Origin: Gp6-AA40 sp035293405
GTDB taxonomy: Bacteria; Acidobacteriota; Vicinamibacteria; Vicinamibacterales; UBA2999
Assembly (NCBI GenBank): GCA_035293405.1
Contig: DATDOE010000058.1
Span: 90,466-154,465 of the forward strand
Direction of reading: 5' to 3'
DNA length: 64,000 bases
The first letter of the stretch is position 1. Each line of letters opens with the position of its first letter. Shown here one piece after another: positions 9,086 through 18,519 of the stretch. Position numbers and translations under genes: made by a program. The notes beneath the pieces were generated by a model. It made no database searches and was not told where the DNA came from. It saw only the letters and a list, made by a program, of their open reading frames with translations.

Positions 9086-9109
9086 GGCCCGTCCTCGTGG
9101 ACGGGCCTT
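9084..9109. terminator. bidirectional hairpin terminator
   Basis: Perfect 11-bp stem AAGGCCCGTCC / GGACGGGCCTT with a TCGT loop lies between two convergent stops. The A-rich 5' edge and T-rich 3' edge are short. Confidence 0.75.
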
Positions 9110-9122
9110 ACCGCGCCCTTCG

Positions 9123-9665
9123 TTAGAGCTTCTCGAGCTCTGCCTTGACCTCGGCTTCGGTCTTCAACTCGTTCTTCACATCGAACGACAGGTAGCCCGA
9201 AGCAATCGAGCGCGCCAGCATGCGGTCGACCTGGCTGTTCACCACGCCTTCCAGCGTGACCCGTCCCCGCTCCACGATGATGTGGATGGGCGGGTTGACC
9301 ATCGACGCGAACGGACGGAAGTTCGGATTCGAATAGATCGCTCTCGCCAGCTGGAAGCGCAGATCGTCGTCGAACTTCGATACCGGAAGGACCGTGATCT
9401 GGTTGTTGACGTTCTGCACCGAGGCAAGCCTGCGCACGCGCCGTTCGATGTCGTTGCGCTTGTACGGCATCGTGACTTTGCCCGTCAGCGTCACCATGCC
9501 GTTGTCGATCTGGGCGTTGACACTGTCGAAGATCGTGAAGTGCGGATACTGGAGTACCTGCCGCTGCACATCACGGAAGACCTGCAGGTTTTCTTTCTGC
9601 CCGGCGCCTGCCGGTACGGCTGCGGCCACCACGACGAGCGCGGTAACGAGAAACCTCGCGAACAT
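9123..9665 (-). CDS. BON-domain periplasmic protein
   Basis: Two BON modules follow a signal peptide. The start at 9665 (MFARFLVTALVVVAAAVPAGA) is chosen because AGGAGG lies 8 nt upstream; the frame extends 14 codons further without support. The first BON spans roughly residues 35-95 (NAQIDNGMVTLTGKVTMP) and the second 100-170 (PPIHIIVERGRVTLEGVVNS), each ending with the expected linker (NNQITVLP, KNELK). BON proteins such as OsmY bind membranes or phospholipids in the periplasm and often protect against envelope stress. Length is 180 residues. The module assignment is firm, the role inferred. Confidence 0.85.
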   Translation of the reverse strand: MFARFLVTALVVVAAAVPAGAGQKENLQVFRDVQRQVLQYPHFTIFDSVNAQIDNGMVTLTGKVTMPYKRNDIERRVRRLASVQNVNNQITVLPVSKFDDDLRFQLARAIYSNPNFRPFASMVNPPIHIIVERGRVTLEGVVNSQVDRMLARSIASGYLSFDVKNELKTEAEVKAELEKL

Positions 9666-9879
9666 GATCGAACCTCCTGAGCGAGGACCGGGGGAAGTCT
9701 TCGCCAACTGTTGAACTTGGGGCTTGCGCCTACCTTCTATGACTGAAAGACTCGGCCGTGAGATTCACCTGAGTCTTCCAGGCCTCCGGTCATGTAGTGG
9801 GGCAAAGAGTTTGCCAGCGGAACGGCTGCTGAAGAGGGCTGTTTCTCGAGGTTTGGCCGGGGGTTTCCCGGAGGCGTCT
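9666..9879. other. intergenic region upstream of BON gene and downstream of ZIP gene
   Basis: These 214 nt hold no convincing gene. Small hairpins are present: AAGACTC...GAGTCTT in the 9747-9777 area, and CCGGG-GGTTT-CCCGG at 9857-9871 beside an 8-nt GCTGAAGA/TCTTCAGC pairing that reaches the ZIP stop. The last two could end ZIP transcription on the minus strand. No clear promoter for the BON gene was found. Confidence 0.35.
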
Positions 9880-10614
9880 TCAGCCGAGGACGAACATCGT
9901 GGCCACGCCGGCCGCAATCAGGATGATCTGCCGCATCGAGCTGGCGTCGGTCCGGCCGCGATGCAGCCCGGGAATGAGATCCGCCATGGCCACGTACAGA
10001 AAACTTGCCGCTGAGAGCGACAGGAAATAGGGAAGTGTGTGCGGAGTGAGATCGAAGGCAAAATACGCGGCAATCGCGCCGAGCGCGCTCGCGCCCGCTG
10101 AGAGCACGTTCAAGAGCAGTGCGCGGGTGCGTGAGTAGCCGGCGTGCAGAAGAATGGCGAAGTCGCCAACCTCCTGCGGGATTTCATGTGCGGCCACGGC
10201 CACGGCCATGCTGACGCCCAGCGGAACCGACGTCATCACCGCAGCGGCGATCGCGGCGCCGTCGACGAAGTTGTGAAAGGCGTCACCGACGAGCACGGGC
10301 ACGACGCTCCCGTCGTGCACCTCGCAGTCATGGGTATGACAGTGTCGCCAGAGCACCAGCTTTTCCAGCAGGAAAAAGAGCAAGATGCCGATGAGGAGCG
10401 TGCCGAAGACCCGTGATGCTGGAAGTTGATCGAGCGCTGACGGCAGGATCGCCAGCATCGAAACCCCGAGCAGCGCGCCGACGGCGTAGCTTACGAGCCA
10501 CGGAATCAGTCGGGCGCGGGCAGAATCAGTGAAGAGGAGAACGCCGGACGCGACCAGAAGGCCGCCCAGGCCGCCCACCAGACTCAGCCCGAGCGCGATA
10601 AGGAACGTTGACAC
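9880..10614 (-). CDS. ZIP family metal transporter
   Basis: A 244-residue integral membrane protein of the ZIP (zinc/iron permease) family. The signature helices are intact: GDAFHNFVDGAAIAAAV (the HNxxD metal site) and AVAAHEIPQEVGDFAIL (HEIPQE). The His-rich loop WRHCHTHDCEVHDG before them is the expected cytoplasmic metal-binding loop. It should import a divalent metal, most likely zinc, across the inner membrane; selectivity is not deducible. It starts with GTG at 10614, 8 nt from a TATCAT box lying in a palindrome, which points to metal-dependent control. Confidence 0.9.
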   Translation of the reverse strand: MSTFLIALGLSLVGGLGGLLVASGVLLFTDSARARLIPWLVSYAVGALLGVSMLAILPSALDQLPASRVFGTLLIGILLFFLLEKLVLWRHCHTHDCEVHDGSVVPVLVGDAFHNFVDGAAIAAAVMTSVPLGVSMAVAVAAHEIPQEVGDFAILLHAGYSRTRALLLNVLSAGASALGAIAAYFAFDLTPHTLPYFLSLSAASFLYVAMADLIPGLHRGRTDASSMRQIILIAAGVATMFVLG

Positions 10615-10616
10615 GA

Positions 10617-10635
10617 GGGCTGATGATATCAGCCC
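10617..10635. promoter_or_regulatory. palindrome over the ZIP -10 box
   Basis: GGGCTGAT-GAT-ATCAGCCC has perfect 8-bp arms and contains the minus-strand TATCAT (10623-10628) that ends 8 nt before the GTG of the ZIP gene. It could be an operator for a metal-sensing repressor. The alternative is a hairpin terminator of the VWA gene, whose stop is 3 nt away on the same strand. Confidence 0.45.
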
Positions 10636-10638
10636 AGC

Positions 10639-11658
10639 CTACGACGCCACATATCCTCTGCGTGCGCGGACTGTCAGTCGGCGATCCCGGACTGCCACCC
10701 GAATCGAATGCCACCGGCCGTCTCGGTCGACGTCACTGGAGTATCCGAGGTAGTACTGCTTGCTCAATTCGTCTGCGATCCGCGCCGTAGCCGACCCCAA
10801 ACCTTCGGAGCCTCGCACGATCTCGGTGCGCCCGCCCGTATCGTCGGTGATCTGTCGCAAGGCATCCGCGTTTACGCGGTCCCCCGGTGCGCTGGGCCAT
10901 GTCGTGCCTCCACCGCCGATGGGGGGCCGGCCAGGATTCGGCCGTCGTCCGCCCGGGAAGGGGAACGGGATCGGAAATGGAATCTGGATCGGCGGCCTGA
11001 CGACATCGGGACTACGACGGCCGTTGCCGTCAATACCCAAGGCGTAGACGAGGACCTCGCTTTCGCGAATCCGCTGACGCAGCTCGCCCACGGGCATGCT
11101 GCTGTTCGTGTCATTACCGTCGGAGATGACGAGGAGAGCCTTCTTCTGGCGGGTGCCCGCTTGCGCAGTGGGCAACGCGGTCGCGATGGCATCGTAGATA
11201 GCCGTGCCACCCGTCGGCGAAACATCTCGCACCGCGCGGCTGATCAAGCGGCGATCGGTGGTCCAGTCCTGTGTCAGCGCGGCGCGTGTCGCGAACTCGA
11301 CGAAGAACAGCTCGTCGTCCTTGTCGAGCAGATCGTAGATGAAGCGATCGATGGCCGACCGCGCCGCTGACATTTTCTCCGGGCTCATGCTGCCGCTGGC
11401 ATCGAGGACGATGCCAAGGCTCACAGGGACCCGGTCGCTGCTGAAGTGCGACACATCCTGCAGCTTGCCGTCCTCGTAGACGCTGAAATCCTCACGACGG
11501 AGGCCCGACACGAAGCGCCCGTCATCGTTGGTGACCGTGGCGGTCACATTGACGAGGTCCACACCACTCCGGAAGCGGAATCCCTCTTGCGACTGCGCGC
11601 CGATGGAGGCGGCAGCGGCGATCGCGACCACGATGATCAGAGAGAGCGGAACACGCAT
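10639..11658 (-). CDS. Acidobacteria-type VWA domain secreted protein
   Basis: Matches the acidobacterial von Willebrand factor family (TIGR03436-like). Start 11658 is preferred: GGAGG lies 8 nt upstream and it avoids overlap with the preceding gene. Residues 1-23 are a signal peptide (LSLIIVVAIAAAASIGAQ). The family N-terminal block VDLVNVTATVTNDDGRFVSGL with EDFSVYEDGKLQ follows. The VWA fold begins at VSLGIVLDASGSMS, with an intact MIDAS motif DASGS at 86-90. A Pro/Gly-rich insert (IPFPIPFPFPGGRRPNPG) interrupts the domain. It is probably an extracytoplasmic metal-dependent adhesion or scaffold protein, last in a three-gene unit with the TonB-fusion gene. Confidence 0.88.
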   Translation of the reverse strand: MRVPLSLIIVVAIAAAASIGAQSQEGFRFRSGVDLVNVTATVTNDDGRFVSGLRREDFSVYEDGKLQDVSHFSSDRVPVSLGIVLDASGSMSPEKMSAARSAIDRFIYDLLDKDDELFFVEFATRAALTQDWTTDRRLISRAVRDVSPTGGTAIYDAIATALPTAQAGTRQKKALLVISDGNDTNSSMPVGELRQRIRESEVLVYALGIDGNGRRSPDVVRPPIQIPFPIPFPFPGGRRPNPGRPPIGGGGTTWPSAPGDRVNADALRQITDDTGGRTEIVRGSEGLGSATARIADELSKQYYLGYSSDVDRDGRWHSIRVAVRDRRLTVRARRGYVAS

Positions 11659-11686
11659 CAACGGGTCCTCCAAGGGCACGGGCGCG

Positions 11687-12352
11687 TCACGACGCAGCGC
11701 TCGCAGGATCGGTCCGGCGATCGACATGCCGCACCAGGCCCGTACTCGAGCGGAAGCTCACACGATATCGGGCGAGCTCGCTCACGTGCGGGATCGTCAC
11801 CACGAACAGGGATTGATCACCAGGCCCGAGGGTCGAGAGCGGCGCGGTTCCACTGGCCACGACGCGCCCGTCACGGTCGAGTGCCGAGACGATCGCGGTG
11901 AGGGCGTCCGCCGGCGTGTCGGAAGGATTGCGGACAAGTCCGCTGACCGCCAGCGTGCTGCCGTCTCTCGCGGCGCGCATCGACAGCAGCTCGAGCGACT
12001 CGCGTAGTGGAGCGGCCGGCGCCTCCGTTGAACTGTCGTGACGGTCGCCAGTCATCGCGATCAGGACGACCACAGAAAGGACGACCGCAAGACCTGCTGC
12101 CGCCGTGAGCAAGGGCCGGCGTCGAAACGCAGGATTCTCAGTGGCGTGGAAGAGCACAGGACGGGGAACCGTGGCCGGGGCTTCCTCATCCGGCCACTCG
12201 AACGCCTCTTCCGAAGCGGTGGATTCGTCGAGTGCGGCTCCGAGCAACGCGACGCGCGCGTCCGATCGCATTTGCTCGCGACGGATCGCCCGCCAGGCGA
12301 TGGCAGCGCAGGCGCCGGCGGTGACGATTGAGAGGAGTGTGACCATCAACAT
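11687..12352 (-). CDS. two-helix membrane protein, function unknown
   Basis: A 221-residue protein with an N-terminal hydrophobic helix (MLMVTLLSIVTAGACAAIAW) and a second one in the middle (RRPLLTAAAGLAVVLSVVVLIAM), separated by an acidic, Pro-rich segment. The C-terminal ~100 residues (LELLSMRAARDGSTLAVSGLVRNPSD) look like the FxLYD-type beta sandwich found in extracytoplasmic proteins: ends of strands with polar turns and a VSGLVRN core. It starts 2 nt after the stop of the HTH-TonB gene and precedes the VWA gene, so the three are likely co-transcribed. The function is not recognised. Confidence 0.7.
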   Translation of the reverse strand: MLMVTLLSIVTAGACAAIAWRAIRREQMRSDARVALLGAALDESTASEEAFEWPDEEAPATVPRPVLFHATENPAFRRRPLLTAAAGLAVVLSVVVLIAMTGDRHDSSTEAPAAPLRESLELLSMRAARDGSTLAVSGLVRNPSDTPADALTAIVSALDRDGRVVASGTAPLSTLGPGDQSLFVVTIPHVSELARYRVSFRSSTGLVRHVDRRTDPASAAS

Positions 12353-12354
12353 GA

Positions 12355-13440
12355 TCAGCGCAGCGTGAATTCCACAGCGACTTCGACGATCACATCAACA
12401 GCCTCGCCTTGCCTGCGGGCTGGTGCGAACGTCCATTGGCGAACGGCGTCGACAGCGCGCTGGTCGAGGCCGGCACCAAGTCCACGGAGCACGGACACGT
12501 CACCGACCGTACCATCGCGATTCACGACGATTTCGAGAACCACATTGCCGGTTGTGCCTCGTCGCCGTGCTTCGTCCGTGTAGAGCGCCTTGACTTCGCG
12601 AACCAGCCGCGGCGCGTCGATGCCGCTTCCGCCGCGATAAGGACCGCCGCCGATGCCGCCGCCAGAGCCCCGTCCAATTCCCGACCCGATCCCTTCGCCG
12701 TTGCCGGTGCCCTGACCAGCCCCGGTTCCGCCCGCCGTTCCTGAACCCGGGCTGTCGGCCTCGTGCCGCGGCTGCTCGATCACCCCTTCACGTTGCCGGT
12801 CGCTTGCGGCGGGGGCCACCGGGGCGATGAGCACCCTGGACGGGAGAGGAGGTTCAGGGGCGACGGATGCTGGCGTGGGTTTCGGCGCGGGCCGGGGGGT
12901 CTCAATGCGTCGCGCGCTGACGGGGACCTTGTCCGGGGACACAGCAGGCACTGGCGTCAGCGAACGGCGGGCCGGACGGGTTTCCACCGGCGGCGCGGGC
13001 AGTGGATTCAGCAGGCCCCCGCCGCCGCCGCCTCCGCCAGGTCCTGGACGCGCGAGGAAAACGAGGCGGTTGTGTGTCGCGGTCACCACCGGCGCGGTCT
13101 GCGTCGGCCCTGAAGTCAACCATAGGGTCGTGATGATGAACACCGCGTGGACGAAGGACGAGGCGACGGTTGGCAATCCACCTCGCCGTTCACCAATTGC
13201 CGTCTGGCCGCGCGAAATCGCAAAAATCCCAGGCTCAGCCCCTGGGACAGAGGCCGCCAAGGCGCGAACGGCGCGCCGCGCCTCTCTGCCCGCGTAAAGC
13301 GCGTCCCCGGTTGCGAAGAATGTCGTGCCCGGCAGTGGCCTCACCAGGCCTGACGCGACGAGTGCCTGGACGACGTCCCGCGGTACTCCCGCGGCTCGTG
13401 CGATCTCATCTACGGTGAAGGCGTCGGTCAAGGTGGACAT
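12355..13440 (-). CDS. HTH - transmembrane - TonB C-terminal domain fusion
   Basis: A 361-residue protein with an unusual order. Residues 6-50 resemble a MerR-like winged helix-turn-helix (TVDEIARAAGVPRDVVQALVASGLVRPL). One membrane helix follows at about 92-110 (TVASSFVHAVFIITTLWLTS), then a Gly/Pro-rich linker (RPGPGGGGGGGG, and GSG repeats at 230-270). The end is a TonB C-terminal domain (about 278-361; YTDEARRRGTTGNVVLEIVVNRDGTVGDV, WTFAPARRQG). TonB normally transmits energy to outer-membrane receptors. Here the cytoplasmic end looks like a DNA-binding or protein-interaction head. Start 13440 is preferred over 13479, which adds only 13 residues; no clear ribosome binding site decides it. 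Confidence 0.8.
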   Translation of the reverse strand: MSTLTDAFTVDEIARAAGVPRDVVQALVASGLVRPLPGTTFFATGDALYAGREARRAVRALAASVPGAEPGIFAISRGQTAIGERRGGLPTVASSFVHAVFIITTLWLTSGPTQTAPVVTATHNRLVFLARPGPGGGGGGGGLLNPLPAPPVETRPARRSLTPVPAVSPDKVPVSARRIETPRPAPKPTPASVAPEPPLPSRVLIAPVAPAASDRQREGVIEQPRHEADSPGSGTAGGTGAGQGTGNGEGIGSGIGRGSGGGIGGGPYRGGSGIDAPRLVREVKALYTDEARRRGTTGNVVLEIVVNRDGTVGDVSVLRGLGAGLDQRAVDAVRQWTFAPARRQGEAVDVIVEVAVEFTLR

Positions 13441-13564
13441 CGGGGCGTAGTGCTGGTCAAGGCAAATCCCTTGCCTCACCCTCGCGACGGTTTCAGGCCC
13501 AATCTAGGGAAGGACCCTCGTACCGGCGTCCCCTGCGAAGGTCAACTTGAGTCACCTCGTCACC

Positions 13565-13620
13565 GGGGTCTGACCCCAACTCTGACCCTGACTCTGACCC
13601 TGACTCTGACCCCTGACCCC
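13565..13620. repeat. GGGGTC palindrome plus 12-bp tandem repeats
   Basis: GGGGTC-T-GACCCC (13565-13577) is followed by ACTCTGACCCTG units at 13579-13590 and 13591-13602 and a partial third copy, ending in CTGACCCC. It lies between two minus-strand genes. The GGGGTC/GACCCC core recalls the REP element found in the purine operon, but the sequences are otherwise different. Confidence 0.7.
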
Positions 13621-13629
13621 AACTACCAG

Positions 13630-14199
13630 CTAGGCCTTGAGTCCCTCGATGAAACGGTAGCCCTCACGGTCCCCTAGGGTCCGCACGGCTTTGAAACCGG
13701 CTCGCTCGAGGGCAGCGACGGTCCCGCCCGCGGCCTCGTATTGGGCGTCGCGTTTTCGGGCACCAAGCAGGGCGCGGAGTCCGGTTGGCGTGCCGGATTC
13801 GAGCACGATCGTGCGACCACCGGGGCGCAGGACACGGCGGCATTCACGAAAGACACGCTGCCGCGCCTCGGCACCCGCCGACGCGAGTAGACCGCTAACG
13901 CTGTGGATGACGAGGACATCGTAGGAGCCATCATCGAAGGGAAGCGTCTCGATTGGCGCAATCTGGAGATCGACGAGGGCCCCACTGTCCGCCGCGCCGG
14001 CGCGCGCGCGTTCGGCGCTGGCCTGGTCCGTGACCACGATCGTCGCCTGGCCCGTGAGGCCCGTCTTGGCGGCAAGTGCGCCCACAATGACCGGGTCGTC
14101 CACACCGATCTGGAGCGCGCGTTCCCCCATGCGCACGCCGCTCATCGTGACAGCCAGCGGCTCACGGCCGACGGTCGATCGGCGCAGAAACATGCGCAT
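13630..14199 (-). CDS. class I SAM-dependent methyltransferase
   Basis: A 189-residue protein of UbiE/methyltransf_11 type. The post-II acidic motif region LPFDDGSYDVLVIHSVSGLL and the motif IV-like RVLRPGGRTIVLESG are clear. Motif I is degenerate (RALQIGVDDPVIVG instead of ExGxGxG), so S-adenosylmethionine binding is likely but not certain. The substrate is unknown. The start at 14199 is supported by a TATCAT box 6 nt upstream; GAGGAA in the same 6 nt could alternatively act as a ribosome binding site. It is divergent from ino1 with 24 bp between starts, so the two may share control. Confidence 0.78.
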   Translation of the reverse strand: MRMFLRRSTVGREPLAVTMSGVRMGERALQIGVDDPVIVGALAAKTGLTGQATIVVTDQASAERARAGAADSGALVDLQIAPIETLPFDDGSYDVLVIHSVSGLLASAGAEARQRVFRECRRVLRPGGRTIVLESGTPTGLRALLGARKRDAQYEAAGGTVAALERAGFKAVRTLGDREGYRFIEGLKA

Positions 14200-14205
14200 T
14201 TCCTC

Positions 14206-14215
14206 ATGATATAGT
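14206..14215. promoter_or_regulatory. overlapping back-to-back -10 boxes between methyltransferase and ino1
   Basis: ATGATATAGT lies in the 24 bp between the two start codons. On the minus strand it reads TATCAT (14206-14211), ending 6 nt before the methyltransferase ATG. On the plus strand it reads TATAGT (14210-14215), ending 8 nt before the ino1 GTG. The geometry is identical to the polA/lipoprotein pair. Confidence 0.55.
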
Positions 14216-14223
14216 GGCCGATT

Positions 14224-15537
14224 GTGACTCCACCAGTTGAGATAGCCCCTGCGCGCGGCAAGCTGGGTGTGTTGCTCGTCGGCCTCGGCGCCGTCAGCAC
14301 CACCACCATTGCCGGCGTGATGGCGATCCGCAAAGGCTTAGCCTTGCCGATCGGCTCCCTGACACAGATGGGAACCATCCGCCTCGGAAAGCGCACCGAG
14401 GCGCGTGCGCCGAAGATCAACGAATTCGTCCCGCTTGCCGGTCTGAACGACATCGTGTTCGGCGGCTGGGACATCTTCGAGGAAGACTGCTACGCCGCCG
14501 CCCGGACGGCCGGTGTGCTGGAGCCGTCGCAACTCGATCAGGTTCGGAGCGAGCTCGAAGCCGTCAAGCCGATGCCCGCGGTATTCGACCAGCGCTACGT
14601 GAAGCGCCTGGACGGACCGAACGTCAAGAAGGGCAAGAACAAGCGGGACCTCGCTGAACAGCTGATTGCCGACATCCGTGCATTCAAGGCGAAGCACGGC
14701 TGCGACCGCCTCGTGATGATCTGGGTTGGCAGCACAGAGATCTACATGAAGGAGACCGCCGCGCACGCCAGCGTGGCCTCCTTCGAAAAGGCGCTCGAGC
14801 AGAATGACGAGGCGATTCCGTCGAGCATGATCTACGCCTACGCGGCGCTCCGCGAAGGTCTGCCGTTTGCGAACGCCGCCCCGAACCTCACGGCCGACAT
14901 TCCCGCGATGCTGGAGCTGGCCGCGAAGATGAAGTCCCCGCTGGCCGGCAACGACATGAAGACCGGCCAGACGCTCATCAAGACCATCATTGCGCCCGGA
15001 CTCAAGGCGCGGCTTCTCGGCGTGAAGGGTTGGTACTCAACCAACATCCTCGGTAACCGCGACGGGGAAGTGCTCGACGATCCCGAGTCGTTCAAAACCA
15101 AGGAAGAGAGCAAGAAGTCGGCGCTCGATTACATCTTCCAGCCCCATCTCTATCCGGACCTCTATGCCGACCTGTGCCACGTGGTGCGGATCAACTACTA
15201 TCCGCCGCGTGGAGACAACAAAGAGGGATGGGACAACATCGATCTGATCGGCTGGCTCGGGTACCCGATGCAGCTCAAGATCAATTTCCTGTGCCGCGAC
15301 AGCATCCTGGCGGCGCCGATCGTGCTCGATTCCGTGCTGTTCCTCGATCTCGCCAAGCGCGCCGGCATGTCCGGTATCCAGGAATGGCTCTCCTTCTACT
15401 ATAAGAGCCCGATGCATGCTCCCGAGGTGTATCCGGAGCACGACCTCTTCATTCAACTGATGAAGCTGAAGAACACGCTCCGCTACATGCAGGGTGAAGA
15501 GCTGATCACTCACCTCGGTCGGGAGTACTACGATTAG
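14224..15537 (+). CDS. ino1: inositol-3-phosphate synthase
   Basis: NAD-dependent enzyme that isomerises glucose 6-phosphate to 1L-myo-inositol 1-phosphate, the entry to inositol lipids and inositol-based solutes. The 437 residues include the nucleotide-binding start GVLLVGLGAVSTTTIAGV, WDIFEEDCY, the central NDMKTGQTLIKT block and STNILGNRDG, all typical of the bacterial/eukaryotic MIPS family. The GTG start lies 8 nt after TATAGT with no ribosome binding site. A small membrane protein gene overlaps its stop. Confidence 0.95.
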   Translation: MTPPVEIAPARGKLGVLLVGLGAVSTTTIAGVMAIRKGLALPIGSLTQMGTIRLGKRTEARAPKINEFVPLAGLNDIVFGGWDIFEEDCYAAARTAGVLEPSQLDQVRSELEAVKPMPAVFDQRYVKRLDGPNVKKGKNKRDLAEQLIADIRAFKAKHGCDRLVMIWVGSTEIYMKETAAHASVASFEKALEQNDEAIPSSMIYAYAALREGLPFANAAPNLTADIPAMLELAAKMKSPLAGNDMKTGQTLIKTIIAPGLKARLLGVKGWYSTNILGNRDGEVLDDPESFKTKEESKKSALDYIFQPHLYPDLYADLCHVVRINYYPPRGDNKEGWDNIDLIGWLGYPMQLKINFLCRDSILAAPIVLDSVLFLDLAKRAGMSGIQEWLSFYYKSPMHAPEVYPEHDLFIQLMKLKNTLRYMQGEELITHLGREYYD

Positions 15538-16030
15538 TCAGCCCGCGGTCCTCGGCGGCCTGTTCATAGGCGTCCTGTCGGCGCTCCCCCTCGTCGGCCT
15601 GGGAAATCTCTGCTGCTGCATGTGGGTGATCAGTGGCGGCGTCCTCGCCGCGTATCTCGAGCAGCAGCGTGACCCAACGCCGATCACACCAGGGCGCGGC
15701 GCTTTCACCGGACTCGTGTCGGGGATCATCGGCGCGGTGGTCTGGTTGATCGCTTCGGTCGCGCTGAACGCGTTGATGGCGCCCCTCCAGCAGCGGCTCG
15801 CCGGTGAGTTCATGCGCTCGGCACGCGACATCCCACCGGAAGTACGCGCGATGGTCGAGTCGTTCGGCGCCAATTCGTCTCTGCGGGTGGTGTTCGGTTT
15901 CGTCCTGTTTCTTTGCGTGGGCGCCATCTTCTCCACGCTCGGCGGTGTGCTTGGTGCGGCGTTCTTCCGCAACGATGTCCCGCCAGCGCTGGGTGGACCG
16001 ACGGCGCCTCCGCCCCTCCCGCCCCTCTGA
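15533..16030 (+). CDS. small Cys-rich membrane protein, probable ATT start
   Basis: From ATG 15620 the protein has 136 residues, but the frame is open upstream and encodes a hydrophobic, family-like N-terminus (ISQPAVLGGLFIGVLSALPL, then VGLGNLCCCMWVISGG). In this stretch there is no ATG, GTG or TTG; the frame's previous stop is at about 15500. ATT at 15533, inside the TTAG overlap with the ino1 stop, is the best candidate start and would couple translation. The full form has three or four membrane helices, a CCC cluster near residue 30 and a Pro-rich C-terminus. Function unknown. If ATT is not used, the protein begins at 15620 and lacks its first helix. Confidence 0.6.
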   Translation: MSQPAVLGGLFIGVLSALPLVGLGNLCCCMWVISGGVLAAYLEQQRDPTPITPGRGAFTGLVSGIIGAVVWLIASVALNALMAPLQQRLAGEFMRSARDIPPEVRAMVESFGANSSLRVVFGFVLFLCVGAIFSTLGGVLGAAFFRNDVPPALGGPTAPPPLPPL

Positions 16031-16035
16031 GCGAC

Positions 16036-16041
16036 TATCCT
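16036..16041 (+). promoter_or_regulatory. -10-like box for acs
   Basis: TATCCT ends 9 nt before the acs ATG. There is no ribosome binding site in between and no clear -35. Confidence 0.35.
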
Positions 16042-16050
16042 GATCGACTG

Positions 16051-18018
<1,968 letters not shown>

Positions 18019-18030
18019 AGCGTCCCGACG

Positions 18031-18079
18031 TGTGCGGATCCGCCCGGATCGCCGAACTTATGTCTGCCGGATCCGCACA
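18031..18079. terminator. 12-bp inverted repeat after acs
   Basis: TGTGCGGATCCG (18031-18042) and CGGATCCGCACA (18068-18079) are perfect complements separated by 25 nt. A terminator or attenuating hairpin for acs is likely, but no T tract follows. Confidence 0.5.
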
Positions 18080-18119
18080 TCGCACGCCACCCAGTCTTCT
18101 GAGCCAGCTCGAATATAAG

Positions 18120-18148
18120 TTGACAAGCTATTGTCGAATCAATAACTT
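18120..18148 (+). promoter_or_regulatory. sigma70-like promoter for small gene 18217
   Basis: TTGACA, 17-nt spacer, TAACTT. The -35 is perfect, the -10 weak. The region is AT-richer than its surroundings, and the next start codon (18217) has a strong ribosome binding site. Confidence 0.45.
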
Positions 18149-18216
18149 ACTGGCGTATTTTGATCGCGTGCTCGATGTGGCGGTGATCGTGAACTGACTC
18201 CCCCCGGAGGAAGCCC

Positions 18217-18519
18217 ATGTCACAGGTTGCCACTGTCAGTGTCAACGGGCCTGTCCTATCCGAAGTTGACCGGTTGTTCGCGACGCTCGATGGGGTTCGT
18301 GTCTCCAACGGGCTCGGCGAGTGGAATTCACGGATTCAGGGAATTTATGCCGACGGTCCTTATGTCTGGGTGCAGCTCTCTCGCGACGATGCGGAGTCCC
18401 AGAGCGTGGTCCTGCGGCTTCCCCGCGAGACAACGGTCGTGGATATCATGCACGCCCTTCAATCCGTACGATTTGAAGACCCATTCTCGGCTCAGTTCAA
18501 GAAGGTTCTGCTTGGTTAG
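18217..18519 (+). CDS. small protein of unknown function
   Basis: A 100-residue soluble-looking protein (SVNGPVLSEVDRLFATLDGV, and SQSVVLRLPRETTVVDIMHAL). The start is well supported by GGAGG 6 nt upstream. The C-terminal third predicts as a short amphipathic helix (VVDIMHALQSV). It overlaps the next gene by 8 nt, so the pair is probably translated together. No family is recognised. It converges on the pilus operon; a regulatory link is possible but not shown. Confidence 0.65.
   Translation: MSQVATVSVNGPVLSEVDRLFATLDGVRVSNGLGEWNSRIQGIYADGPYVWVQLSRDDAESQSVVLRLPRETTVVDIMHALQSVRFEDPFSAQFKKVLLG

Noticed and set aside
15913..16050. 46-codon N-terminal extension of acs
   Set aside because: It overlaps the preceding membrane-protein gene in another frame; the conserved Acs N-terminus starts at 16051.
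18227..18511. Upstream part of the frame for the short secreted protein
   Set aside because: It lies inside the small gene 18217 in another frame; a signal peptide begins at the TTG 18512.
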